From: Cylindrodendrum hubeiense
Lineage: Eukaryota; Ascomycota; Sordariomycetes; Hypocreales; Nectriaceae
Direction: 5' to 3'
NCBI GenBank assembly: GCA_014621425.1
Contig: JAANBB010000173.1
Span: forward strand, 1 to 64,000
Length of the DNA: 64,000 nucleotides
The notes under the pieces were generated by a model. It was not told where the DNA came from, did no database searches, and was given only the letters and a program-made list of their open reading frames with translations. Within the stretch, counting starts at the first letter, position 1. Each line of letters starts with the position of its first letter. The translations under genes and the position numbers were made by a program. Below are positions 11,298 through 21,510 of this stretch, in pieces.

Positions 11298-11609
11298 GCG
11301 GCTGAATAGGACCGAAGTTGATGCGTGTCACGGCATTTCTCTTAATAATAGGGGAATGAAAGGCGCCCAAGGGGATGGTGGTCCGTGGATGGATTTTATC
11401 TTAGCCAGCATGATATTTAGGAGCACGATTTCTCTTGAACCGAAATTACCACCTCGATAAACTCTTGATGTCAAAAATCTTATTTATTAATAGTGTGAGA
11501 TCAAGACGTTGTCCTTTACGCGAGAAGAGAAATTGCTAGCGCATGTTTGAATTCGACTACCGCAACGATGATGTTAATAACCGGCGATTGCGTAAACCAA
11601 GATATCTCA

Positions 11610-12428
11610 TCACGACATAACGGACTCCGGCTTCGCCAAACCCATGCCCAAAGTCTCGCCGTTAATGATCCCACCGAAATAGATATCTCGGCGAAGCCGT
11701 ACTTGCCCGGTTAGTTCTCGTCCCAGTAGAGGACAAGCGATATCTGGCCACCATACGGGACATGGGGACGTACACCAGGTCACCCTCCTGGGGTCCCACG
11801 GCGCTGTGCTTATCAGACTAATCCTAGGTAGCAAGATACGGCCCCCGTTGCAACTCACGTGTACGAGATTGTTGAACGGAGGCTCCGTCCGTGGACCTTC
11901 ATCGGTGTAGTCATGGGTTAGCATGTCGAGCATGGATGCTAGTGGAGTAAACCATTGCGCTGGACCATGCCTTGAAGCGAGTCTTTCCTGTCTCTGAAAA
12001 TTGATCTCGCCGTTGTTTGTAATCAAAGCGCACCAGAAATCCTAAAATGGGCATGGTATTGAGCGGATATTTCTCGTGGGTCCACAGTATTGACGAGACT
12101 CCGAGTATGACGGCAGTTCCGTATCTTGGGCCAACTTGCCGACAATATTCTCCAAGCCCTCAATCTTCTCTAAAGCATCAATTTTAATGACGGCGCCAAA
12201 AGTGCTGCAAATAGGCTTAAGCGGCTGGCAATCCTCAGGGGAAGCTTGGAGACCGTCACAAGTTGATGGTATTTTGGGCTCCGTGAGAATATGCTCCTTG
12301 CGCGTCAATTCGGTTACACGACCAGTTACTTCAACCAGACGGAGTGAAGTTGCTTGCTCTTTCGTGTCGTGTCTGGAATCTTGGTGCAATACGCTTGTGT
12401 ACTCTAATATCATCGGCCTCGAAATCAA
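11610..12428 (-). pseudogene. Possible decayed HET-like or hypothetical gene
   Basis: Two minus-strand frames (12428-12042 and 12026-11610) look protein-like but do not join cleanly. The first has a helical stretch (KIDALEKIEGLENIVGKLAQ). The second ends with 'RRDIYFGGIINGETLG', resembling the C-terminal 'Y..VG..Y.HGIM.GEA' motif of fungal HET proteins. A 'GPQEGDLVYVP' segment, which normally lies just upstream of that motif, is present but one reading frame off. A GTGAGT donor at about 11870 could start an intron. I read this as the C-terminal remnant of a HET-like gene broken by frameshift. It could also be an intact but unusual multi-exon gene. Confidence 0.28.
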
Positions 12429-12431
12429 GAC

Positions 12432-12520
12432 GGTTTATTAGTCTAGTGGTCAGGACGTTGGATTTTGATCACCATCAAAAATCTCTTCCAAAGACACCAG
12501 TTCGAACCTGGTATAGACCT
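12432..12520 (+). tRNA. tRNA-Gln (anticodon UUG) with a 17-nt intron
   Basis: All stems can be drawn by hand. Acceptor stem GGTTTAT (12432-12438) pairs with ATAGACC (12513-12519) with one G-T pair. The D arm is GTC...GAC. The anticodon stem TTGGA/TCCAA (12458-12462, 12487-12491) carries loop bases with TTG at 12465-12467. The T arm is ACCAG-TTCGAAC-CTGGT (12496-12512). The discriminator base is T. The intron is 12469-12485, after position 37, where nuclear tRNA introns sit. A run of five T about four bases after the gene would stop RNA polymerase III. Confidence 0.9.
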
Positions 12521-13614
12521 TAATTTTTGTTCCTCGGGGATAATACTTAATTTTTTATTCCCAATGTGCCTATTTCATTGCATTGCCTTAATAGGCACTC
12601 TTTGGAAGCATTATTAGCCATGATAGTGTAAAGCGCAATGGATTATATCGCTTGGATCTACTTGTGGATATGGGAAGAGCACGTAAATGAATCATAAGGG
12701 AATATTTGCAAATCCTGTGCGAAGCCAGGCCGAAATAGGAGTAAGGGAGTCTGTATATTCTGAGATGGCACCCTGTAGCTATCGAATTGCCCGTCTTGGC
12801 TCTCCAGCTGTCTACTGCCAAGTATCTCCGTACAAGTGAAATTCTTATTCAGTCACCCGCGAACTTGCCAGCGGCTGGAACGAGGCCTTCGTTCTAGCGA
12901 GTCTGTGCATTCCACTTCTTTTCTTCAGCTCCATCTGCGCAGCATCACCATCCCAAGGCGTGGCACGGCTTGCCCTTGGTCGAACGAGGAATTACCCTTG
13001 GTCAGGCGAGGAATTGCCCTCTTTGTAATAATCGTGTGCCCTCCTTGGTTGTGCAACCTTTGCAAGCGAGTATTTTCGAATTGGTGGTGAGATCTAACCT
13101 CTGAAGCTGCTGTTGGTCAGCCACCCTACACCCTGCAGATGTGCGGCTGCCTTCATCGATTGCCGAGAGTAGCAACGGGAGCAATGTTGATCGATGTTGC
13201 AGGTAAAGAGTCCAGCTGTGTTGATCGCACACATATACCCTTTGTGCGTGGCCTAAAGAGAGTCGTGAGGCAGAACTCCGGACGCATGCGCTGGAGTTAA
13301 TCATGAACCTGGACAACTCGCATGGAGAACCCACCACAATTCTTTTTACGTCTGACCTCTCGTTTTATCTCTCACAATAGGTTGCAATGACATCAAAGAT
13401 ACCCTCACGCGGTTGTATATCTTTCAAAAGCCCTAGGGGCATATCAAATTCATGCGTAGTTAGTTATCTGCTTCTCTAAGTGTCATTGCCAGAAAACCGC
13501 CCGCGCCCAAAACGCCGTCTTTCGTGGGTATAGTCGTACAGGAATGTGCCATGGCCCTTCTCCTGCGTGCCTCTGTTTCGGCAACGTCCCTTATGCAGTT
13601 TGGGAAGTCTTCCC

Positions 13615-14805
13615 TCATCCATGATGCCACTTGGCGTCAGCCATGTCGACCTCTTGGTGTACGTGGGGACCGTCTATGCTCTCACGCGGCGTCTCTCCCA
13701 AGAGGGCTTCGCGGGCTTTCTTGTGCTCGGCTTCCCTGTCACGCTTGTCGATCGGCTCGTCCTCCTCCTCTGGGACCGCAACTAAACCGCGGTCGCTGGC
13801 CCAGCTGGGGGCGCGGGGCATGCTTGTTCCTCTCGGTCGGGTGATGACATTCCCGGTGTTGACGGAGTCCCTCCTCGCCAGTTCGTCCTGAATGTCCACG
13901 GGGCTTCCTGACCAGCCAAACTCGCCACTGACAGCTCTGTCCACTGAGCCTCGTCGGGCAACATAGGCGTCGAACTGGGTATCTCTCTTGTGGCTGTACA
14001 CGCTCGGTGTGCGTTCAATCTTGTTGAGCTCGACGGGCTCGTTCTTGGTGGAGCTGAGGCTCATACGGGACGACGCTGAAGAGAACCGCTGTTCGAGAGA
14101 GGGCCGAACACCGAGATTGCTCTGGTATGAGAGGTCGCGTTCCTCATCGGCGAAGCCAAACGGCTTGACATTGACCGGGTGGGCATAGTCGTCGTACGCG
14201 GAGAGGCGTCGGTAGATTCGGAGGGTGTAAATAACGAGGATGAGCGCGGTGAGGCTTCATTCTGTTAGCTTGAGTGCTTCAAACCCAAGGTGAGGCTTGT
14301 TAGTGAGACTCACATGAAACCGCAGTCGAGACCCAGACCGATGAGGGAGTAGTGTCTATCGTGACGCTGCACGTAGACGACGACGTCCAGGGCCAAGATG
14401 GCGCTTGCACAGGTCAATTTGATGATGTGGGTGAATAGCATCGTCCACGGAGTCAGGGACTCCGAGAAGTACTTGGCTATCTCGACAAATGTGCAAATGG
14501 ACGCTACAAACGCCAAACTGACATTGGTCCCTTCCCAACTACAGCGGGCAAGTCAGCGAAACCGTTGCCAGGAACTGGAGAGCAGCAACAAGCTGGCTAT
14601 GGGACAAGACTTACACGACCTCAATGACGGGGAGTCCACCCTTCTTGTCCTCGTCGTCGTAGGTCTTCATGGTGTCGCCCAGTCTCCAGCCGAAAAGGCC
14701 GACCATGGTCAATGACAAGCCCAACTGGATTGCCCAGATGGGGAGCAGGAGCATGAGGCGCCATTTGGCGCGGTCAAACTGCGCCTGTTTCCGGTGGCTG
14801 CCCAT
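13615..14805 (-). CDS. Four-span integral membrane protein, fungal hypothetical
   Basis: Three exons: 14805-14615, 14538-14314 and 14254-13615, giving 351 residues. Intron 1 (76 nt) has donor GTAAGT and acceptor TAG. Intron 2 (59 nt) has donor GTGAGT, a CTAAC branch and acceptor AAG. Each junction restores a continuous hydrophobic protein. Four membrane segments are visible: 'LMLLLPIWAIQLGLSLTMVG', 'VSLAFVASICTFVEIAKYF', a span beginning 'LFTHIIKLTCASAILALDVV', and one ending 'ILTALILVIYTLRIY'. A cytosolic-looking tail of about 190 residues follows, rich in Ser, Arg and Glu with phosphosite-like RRDS/RRGS motifs. The layout (four spans plus charged tail) recalls MARVEL-like fungal membrane proteins, but I cannot assign a named family. 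Confidence 0.75.
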
Positions 14806-17329
14806 GACTGCTGGGTGTGTTGTGTGAATCCGGGGGGCGGATTGATTTGTGGTTGTGTTGCTGTGTTGCTGTGCTGCTCGGCAGCGTCGACGCGGTCGAA
14901 GAAGCGATGTCGGTACTCGATCTTGTCGTGTACTGAATCTCTCTCCCCAGAGTGGCCCAGCTCAATGGTGTCGGTGATCAGTCAATCACAGTTGTTGATG
15001 GCGTCTCATAGTATTTCCAGGCTGCCGCACTGAGTTGTCGTGGAACATTCCCTCTTGGGCCAGCAAAGAAAACCTCAGTCACACTCGCATCTCGTCACAG
15101 CCTGACCTGCACCAGGGGGGGCCAGGCCCTTTTATTCGAGGGCGCCCGGTACAAATCGACGCCATCGCTCACGTCTCTGTCTGGTCCAGGCCCCAAGAGC
15201 GTCTCTAACTCGTCCCCGCAGCGCGCCGGCTCAGCCCTCTCATGCTCCATGGCGCCATGGTTGGATAGGGCCAGGATGAGCCACCGCCTCCATAGTCCAC
15301 GGGCCCGGTCCACTGTCCGTCCGCTGGCCATGCCCGCCCTAGACTGAGGTTCCGGCTTTGGATTGGAATCTGGCTTAGTGCTGATGGATCAGTGCGGCTG
15401 AGAGCTTGCTTTGCTGACCCAGCGGCAGCTGTGCATGACGAGTTGCCTGAGTAGGTACCAGCGCAAGGTAGGACTCGGCTCCGAAGAAGCGGTACCTTGC
15501 GTGGCATCGTGGCAGGAGAGTCACTCGCCTCACAAATTTCATGCTGATTTGGATCTTTGGGGCACCAGTGCGGCTCTGCAGGGCTCTGCAGCGTTGTTCT
15601 ACCGCCGCCCACCCCGTGATTGGAGACTAAACGTCGGCTTGCACGCTGTAGGGCTCCGTCTGCCAGGGGCCCCAGGCGGCACCCAACCTCACTCCCACAT
15701 CACACATCAGCCCAGTTGAGCCCGGTTGAGCCCAGTCGAGCCGGCAGAGCCACAGGACGGCCCCCAAATTCAAAGTACCGCTACGGAGTACAGGCAGGCA
15801 GTTCGCGAATAATCCGTCCGCCCAGGCGACGGAGTTTGCGGACATTCTGGTTAATCACGCGTAGTTGATCCTTCGCCAGGGTTTGGCGCGAGGCTGCGCA
15901 GCCAGTCTAATGACCAACGGCGGCGCCTGGGGCCTGTTTGCCCTCTGAGCCAGGATTCATAAGGCTAATTTTGGGCCTGGACAGCGGATCCATCGCTCCC
16001 TTCAAGGCTCGCCCAGCGCACCCCCGCACCTCAGCCCTGGGAGGCGGGCTAACCCAGGGCATGCCTGGCCAGCGACAAGCATGGGACAGTCTGGGATGAA
16101 TGAGAGGCCCGCTCATGCTCCGTAGGCGCTTTCTACGCGGGGAGGCTATGTTTCCGTGGCCCCGGGCCGTCGAGCTTTGGCCCAGTCAACCAGCTACCAG
16201 TGTGAGACAGGTGGGGGCTCGCCAGGGTGGTGCTGGCCCAGCGAGTAATTGCCCAGGGAGAAAAGAGGACGGCAACGAGGAGGTTGGTGTTGGGGCCAGT
16301 TTGAGATGCGGAGATGAGATGTTGAGCACCTCAGAATAGCAGCTTTGTGAGGCGCGGTCAAGGCTCCCGCGCTGCGCTTGACATGTTTTTCGCTCTTGGC
16401 CTCATAAGTCTCCGAGTCAGCTCGGCTAGCCACAGACAGAACCGGGAGGAGGCCAGGCTCAGACCTTGCTCAGACTTTGCCCACCCCCTCGGAACCTTTT
16501 CTTTTTCGTTGGCTGGCTCATTTCTTCATTTGTATGCGAGGAGCGACACAAGATGAGCCAAATGGGCTACATGATGTGACGCCGCCCTGCAAGCCCGAGC
16601 ACGCCCCCTCCAAGATTTCAAGATTCCAAGAGTTCTAGGCTCCATTCAGCTGGTCTTGTCCCGACCCCTCGAAGCGGGCGAGACGCCACGCGCCCGAGGG
16701 CGGCCGGGTTGGCTGGAGATCCCTCCAATGGCTGCCTGGTTGTGACAATGGTGCCCCATCCGTGAGGCTGACTCTGCCCTTTGGCGCCGTCCTGCAGAAC
16801 TAGAACTGAACGTTGTGGTGGAGTGAACCGGGCCAAAACGCCTCGTCCGGACCCTCTAGCTCCGACACTTGGCAGGTCCGGCTCCTCTGGCTTTGACAAT
16901 CCAGTTCCTCTCGTCTCTCACCGTGCATGCAACTACGTTTGCGGGTGCTGCGCTAGTCTTGTGGACCGGCTATGGTGTTGATCCTCAAGCAGAGGGGAAA
17001 GCATCATGACTCCATGCCATGACGCGGCGCAGCATAAGCAGTCAGACGAGGAATCTCCCGAAGTCAATGTTATTTGGTTTAATTCGAACCCTGGACGTTG
17101 CATTCGAAAGATATGACTGTCCCTGGATATCCTTCCGGCTGACCCAATCCCATCTCCACCCGCAGCTGTAATCCTGCAGCCCTACCGTGACCCAGCCACA
17201 CCGTTCCCAGCCATCATATCCTCATTCTCAAACTCTGAGACTGCTTCGCCATTACTCCGTATGTATTGTACAGATCTAGTTGCCACAGACCAGAAGCACA
17301 CCGCATTGGCGTCAATTGAGACGATCCAA
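14806..17329. other. Gene-poor stretch, 2.5 kb
   Basis: GC-rich, with many short overlapping open frames on both strands, as expected from base composition. No motif, exon chain or repeat stands out. Confidence 0.5.
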
Positions 17330-17559
17330 CTATAAGCCGGCTTCCTTATTGGCTTGGTAAACGCCATCGGACTTGAACGCCACCACGTTGCCCTCGGCAT
17401 CGGTCATCGAGGCCACATTGACATCGACCTGGCGCCTGACTGCTATAGTGTAAGCTGGTTGAACCCACGTCTCATTTGAGCTATGAATGTTGGACACTTA
17501 CTGGGGCCGGCCATGACGGCACTAATGAGAGTGACAACGGCGAGGATGGAGAACTGCAT
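17330..17559 (-). CDS. Small secreted peptide precursor, 56 residues
   Basis: Two exons, 17559-17502 and 17442-17330, separated by a 59-nt intron with donor GTAAGT and acceptor TATAG. Exon 1 encodes a clear signal peptide (MQFSILAVVTLISAVMA, ending Ala-x-Ala-like before Gly-Pro). The phase-1 junction continues into TVRRQVDVN and the frame ends at TAG 17330-17332. The dibasic Arg-Arg at residues 22-23 is a candidate Kex2 cleavage site that would release a cysteine-free peptide of 33 residues. The intron is not a multiple of three, and reading through it changes frame, so simple ORF calling misses the gene. It could be a secreted signalling peptide or effector; I know no named family. The TATAAG-like motif on the opposite strand near 17583 is not its promoter. 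Confidence 0.6.
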
Positions 17560-19189
17560 CTTGAAGTAGAGAGCGGTGGTGTATATAAGACAATAAGAGG
17601 TCGGCCAGCGACGAGAATCAAGTTGGTAAATGAAGCGAAGGTTGATGAAGGTCGTCTTAGTGCTATTGGGATGAAAGATAGTAGAGCTTAAGTCGAGCTT
17701 TGACGGCCAGACTTGATATTTGTATGTTGGCAGTCGTCTTACACATCCTGTTTGTTTACCGACAACCCCGTGCCCAGGTCCTTGAGACGAACTTTTCTCA
17801 ATCCGCTCGGCTCCCAAAGTTTATCCCGTCTCAGGATCCGATTCGAGACAGCCATGGCGTCGATGATCCTGCCGGAAGGTGAAGGGAGCCGAGCGGTAGA
17901 GGGTTGAGCTGTCTTCCGATACATCCAGTGAGCATGTCGCATTTCTCCAGGTTGCAGGCGCTAAAAGGCGAAACAGGGGCCAGAAGCTTGGTATCCAAGG
18001 AAAAAAGGTTGTCGGTCTATGCAAATCCCTTTTACTGTCACTGGGGTTGCTTGTTTGAGGTGCGGATGAGGATGAGTCTGAAACGCATGCATCGTCGTCT
18101 GCGTAGACGGGGCGTCGATCATACTCGCGGAGAACCAAGATCCGGTTGCAGAGTGGACTGGAGAAACATGGCGCAGGCGGGTGCTGCGTCTGCACCCGCG
18201 CCTGCGTCTGCACAGTCAGCCAAAGCGAGGCGAAGATCCCCTTAGGAGGCCGGCAAGCATGGCGATGTTGGGTTGAGCCACGTACGCACCGGCAAAATAC
18301 ATGCCCGTATACAGATGCCTCGGTCACAGGAGGCAGCTTGGCAGTGGCGGCTGATTGCCATTGTGACAGGGCATGATGGCGTGACGGAGATGATATAAGC
18401 CGTGTATTGCAGCAAATACCTGTCGGTAAAAAGCTGCACATACGTATCCATCCAAAGACCGCCAATATGAGGCGGCACCTTTGTAGGTGAGCCATCTCAG
18501 CTGGAGCTTCAGCTAATCACGACCCGAGACCCGGGAGCAGACGCAGCAAGCTGGCTGGCTGGAACCGCGGGGTACAATGCACGACAACCGGCCATCTCCA
18601 ATCCAGCTCCAGGGTATCGCCGTTGCTGCGGCCCTGTTATTGCTGCAGTGCGGTGGCTATTACTGCTGTTGCTACGCCATGTTGCTGAGGACAATCACAA
18701 CTCCACACCCTCCACTCCATCACTTGATCACGGGCCTCACGCCGCCGATGCGAAGGCGGGGTTGGCCGACGTCTTATTTGGGATGTGCCTTATCCGGCGC
18801 CCAGAGGCGTGCGCAGCTACGTATACGTGCCTCTTGCTTTTTTGGATTATCGCTTCTTTGTGCAACCGCTTGCGTTACCAGATTGGCGGTGCATTCCGGT
18901 AAGGTGGCTTGATCTTATTCATGCTATTGTTGGGTCTGTTGACGTCGTCATTCCTGACCCCTCGTCCTCTACCATCTCTCCGCTTTCTCTCCACCTCCAC
19001 TTCTCCTCTCCACCTCCACCTCCCGCTCTCCCTTCTCGTGCCTCTGATCCTCCTGCCTCTCTGTCCACTCTGCCTGCTGTCGCTCTGCCAGACGCACGTC
19101 ATCTGTCGTTGACTGCTCCTTGATCTTCTGCTGCTCGTGTCCTCCCGATCCATCTCCTGATCCCGCCCGTCAGGCCAGTGTCTTCCCCG
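17560..19189. other. Intergenic, 1.6 kb
   Basis: A minus-strand frame at 17821-18495 (224 codons) is Ser/Arg/Pro/Cys-rich and looks like a chance ORF. From 18950 to 19180 the plus strand is CT-rich, typical of fungal promoters and 5' leaders, and fits the AMMECR1-domain gene that follows. Confidence 0.5.
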
Positions 19190-19933
19190 ATGGCGACCAC
19201 CGAACACTGCCTCGCGTGCTTCGAGACGCTCGAGGCCAACCTCACCAACCGTAAGCCCTTGTCCCTCGACGAGATCCAGGCGCTCCTGGTCGCTCCCCCC
19301 AGCTCCTCCTCGTCGAAAGGCCTCCAGGACCCCGCCCTGCGCCGCCTTGCCGCTGATACCGAGTCGTCTTCGTCCTCGTCGACCTCGCTCGCTGCGTCGA
19401 CCCCCGCCACTTCCACCTCTTCCCTACCGCTCCCTCCCACTTCTGCTCCCCTCTTCGTCACATGGAACACCATGGAAGACGGCGAGGCCGCCCTGCGCGG
19501 GTGCATCGGCACCTTTGAGTCTCAGCCGCTCTCCGAGGGCCTCCCCGAGTACTCGTTGATCTCGGCTCTCCACGATACCCGCTTCCCGCCCATCCGAAAG
19601 TCTGAGTTGCCAACCTTGCAAGTCGCCGTCACGCTCCTCACGGACTTCGAGGAGGTCGATGACATGTACGAGTGGGATGTTGGCGTCCACGGTCTCCGCC
19701 TGTCCTTCTACGACCGCGGCCGCCGCTACGGCTCGACCTACTTACCCGATGTTGCCTCCGAGCAGGGTTGGACCAAAGACGAGACTCTCTTCAGTCTAAT
19801 CCGCAAGGCAGGCTGGATGGGTAGTCGCAAGCAGTGGAAGGACTTGGAGCTCAAAATCACCCGTTATCAGGGCAAGAGGAGCGTCCTTGAATACGACGAC
19901 TTCAAGACATGGCGGGATGGCCTTGAAGACTGA
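19190..19933 (+). CDS. AMMECR1-domain protein
   Basis: Single exon, 247 residues from the ATG at 19190. The hallmark 'LRGCIGTF' is present near residue 102, followed by 'SLISALHDTRFPPI', a strand-rich middle ('VAVTLLTDFEEVDDMYEWDVGVHGL') and 'TYLPDVASEQGWTKDETLFSLIRKAGW', all in the order of the family. Compared with the human protein there is a Ser/Thr-rich insert (about residues 37-83) ahead of LRGCIG, common in fungal members. AMMECR1-domain proteins are found in all domains of life; their molecular role is not settled, and no catalytic claim is made here. Confidence 0.93.
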   Translation: MATTEHCLACFETLEANLTNRKPLSLDEIQALLVAPPSSSSSKGLQDPALRRLAADTESSSSSSTSLAASTPATSTSSLPLPPTSAPLFVTWNTMEDGEAALRGCIGTFESQPLSEGLPEYSLISALHDTRFPPIRKSELPTLQVAVTLLTDFEEVDDMYEWDVGVHGLRLSFYDRGRRYGSTYLPDVASEQGWTKDETLFSLIRKAGWMGSRKQWKDLELKITRYQGKRSVLEYDDFKTWRDGLED

Positions 19934-20706
19934 GCGGCCTACTTCAGGCATGCAAGAAACGCTCTTCAAGGCCAGCAGTGGTTAGGGAGTTGAGGGTAAG
20001 CCGTGACTTGTAGACTAGAGGCGGACCTGGCGTTTGGGCGAGTAGTAGCCTACGGGGACTATTCTTACTTTTGACTGACAGTTAGAGCCGGGATTGTGGG
20101 TTGGCCATACACGCACCACTCATTTCTTTCTCATGCAATTCAGATGATTTACAGACCTGGTTGATCTTGGTTGCAGACTTGCCAGCTATTCTAACCGACA
20201 GGTGCTAGACTTGGCCACAATGAAAGGGTATGTGAATACTCCAGCGGCGATGTGTCAAACGAATCAATCACCAACCCGCAAACTTGATGGATTCGAAGGT
20301 GTAATCTGGCCGCCATGGAGTATTGCCAAAGACAAGTGCCCTGCCCAGGATGCCCGATCACGACTCAAACGACACAAGCATGGATGTGACAATGACAGTA
20401 TATGGACAGTATCTGGTAGCTTAGTATCTTTGAAGCAAGATAATAGACAGGTTTATGATGGTTCCCGACCAAAAACAGATACAACTCCTCATGGTAACTG
20501 GTAAACAACCAACCCAACCAACACAGCCCAGACCCAATGTTTCGCCCAGACGCCGAGATATCCCTGGTATATGACGATTCGAAGTATTGAAACATCCTCC
20601 CCGAGCACATGAGAGATGTTCGCCCGCATCTCCCGCAAATCTGACATAACCCTGCTTTTTTTTTCTTTCTGCTTTCTGGTGTTGTTCGCCCTATTGCGCC
20701 CGCTCC
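19934..20706. other. Intergenic, 0.8 kb between convergent genes
   Basis: Holds the 3' ends of the AMMECR1-domain gene and the Ras-like gene, which converge. Only short open frames are present. Confidence 0.5.
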
Positions 20707-21510
20707 TCACCAACAGCGCAGCTTCTTCCAGAAGCCACCGTCGGGCTTTCCGACCCGGTCGCCATTCAGATTTGGTCCGCGAACGCCCGGCGCACGCTTC
20801 TCAGGATCGGCATCGGTCGGTAGTGGGGTCAAGGGCTTCGTTTGGCCGCGCGCGTTGAGGTCGGTGTTTTCGTTGAGGCCCATGTCGGCCAGGCGGCGGC
20901 CCTCCATGACGCGGCGCACGATGAGGGCGAAGGTCTCTTCGATGTTGACCTCGAGGCGCGCGCTGGTCTCCATGAAGCCGCAGCCGCGCTTGCGCGCCCA
21001 CTCGAGGCCCTTGGCAGCCGGCACCTGGCGGCTCTCTTGTAGATCGCACTTGTTGCCGGCGACGAGCTTCACCGGAGGCGCTGTCTTGGCGCGGCGACCG
21101 CCGCCGTATGAGGTATCGTGGTGGCCCGGCTTGAGTCCCGCGCGAAGAGCGCGGTCGGCGTTGTCGAGGCGGGTCTCGGCCTCCATGTCGATGAGCTCGT
21201 TGAAGTGTTGCAGGGCGTCGAGGGAGTCGAGCGAGGTGATGTCGTAGACGAGCAGGAAGGCGTCAGCGCCCAGGTTGGACGACGCCCACATGCCGCGGTA
21301 CTCCTCCTGGCCGGCGGTGTCGGTTAGCGACAGGTGGTAGGTAACGCCATCGATGCGACGGGTGACGCTGTACGAGTCCTCGATGGTCGGGTCGTAGTCG
21401 GAGGTCCACTGCGAGTGCACTAAGCGCAGGGTGATGGAGGATTTACCGCAGCCGCCATCGCCGCAGATGGTGATGGAGATGGGGACGGGAGGCTGCGTTT
21501 CGGTGGCCAT
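20707..21510 (-). CDS. Ras-like small GTPase without a CaaX end
   Basis: Single exon, 267 residues. G1 is 'GDGGCGKSS' (Ras normally has GAGGVGKS; this one leans towards the Rho form), the switch I region has 'YDPTIEDSY', G3 is 'DTAGQEE' with the catalytic Gln, G4 is 'NKCD' and G5 is 'ETSA'. About 25 extra residues (DRALRAGLKPGHHDTSYGGGRR...) lie between switch II and NKCD. The tail is Gly/Pro/Lys-rich and ends KKLRCW-stop, so a Cys sits second from the end instead of fourth. A GTGAGG donor-like sequence overlaps the stop codon (TG|GTGAGG). I tested downstream acceptors to about 20520 and found none giving a CaaX end. It is a Ras-superfamily GTPase of Ras/Rap type; membrane attachment is uncertain. 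Confidence 0.88.
   Translation of the reverse strand: MATETQPPVPISITICGDGGCGKSSITLRLVHSQWTSDYDPTIEDSYSVTRRIDGVTYHLSLTDTAGQEEYRGMWASSNLGADAFLLVYDITSLDSLDALQHFNELIDMEAETRLDNADRALRAGLKPGHHDTSYGGGRRAKTAPPVKLVAGNKCDLQESRQVPAAKGLEWARKRGCGFMETSARLEVNIEETFALIVRRVMEGRRLADMGLNENTDLNARGQTKPLTPLPTDADPEKRAPGVRGPNLNGDRVGKPDGGFWKKLRCW

Larger units (their letters stand above)
11298..13614. other. Gene-poor stretch, 2.3 kb, with a tRNA and a decayed fragment
   Basis: Contains the tRNA-Gln at 12432-12520 and the fragmentary minus-strand frames at 11610-12428, described separately. From 12530 to 13614 I see only short frames without motifs. Confidence 0.5.

Noticed and set aside
17081..17110. TTCGAAC-containing segment considered as a tRNA T arm
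   Set aside because: No pairing acceptor or D arm can be drawn around it.
17581..17588. TATATAAG considered as promoter of the secreted peptide gene
   Set aside because: It reads on the plus strand and lies only about 22 bp from the minus-strand ATG, too close to be a functional TATA box.
17821..18495. Minus-strand frame of 224 codons with hydrophobic bits, considered as a decayed transporter
   Set aside because: No transporter motif survives in any of the three frames; Ser/Pro/Cys-rich composition suggests chance.
20520..20710. Hidden last exon giving the Ras-like protein a CaaX end
   Set aside because: Acceptors tested downstream of the GTGAGG donor gave either an immediate stop or a long non-CaaX extension.
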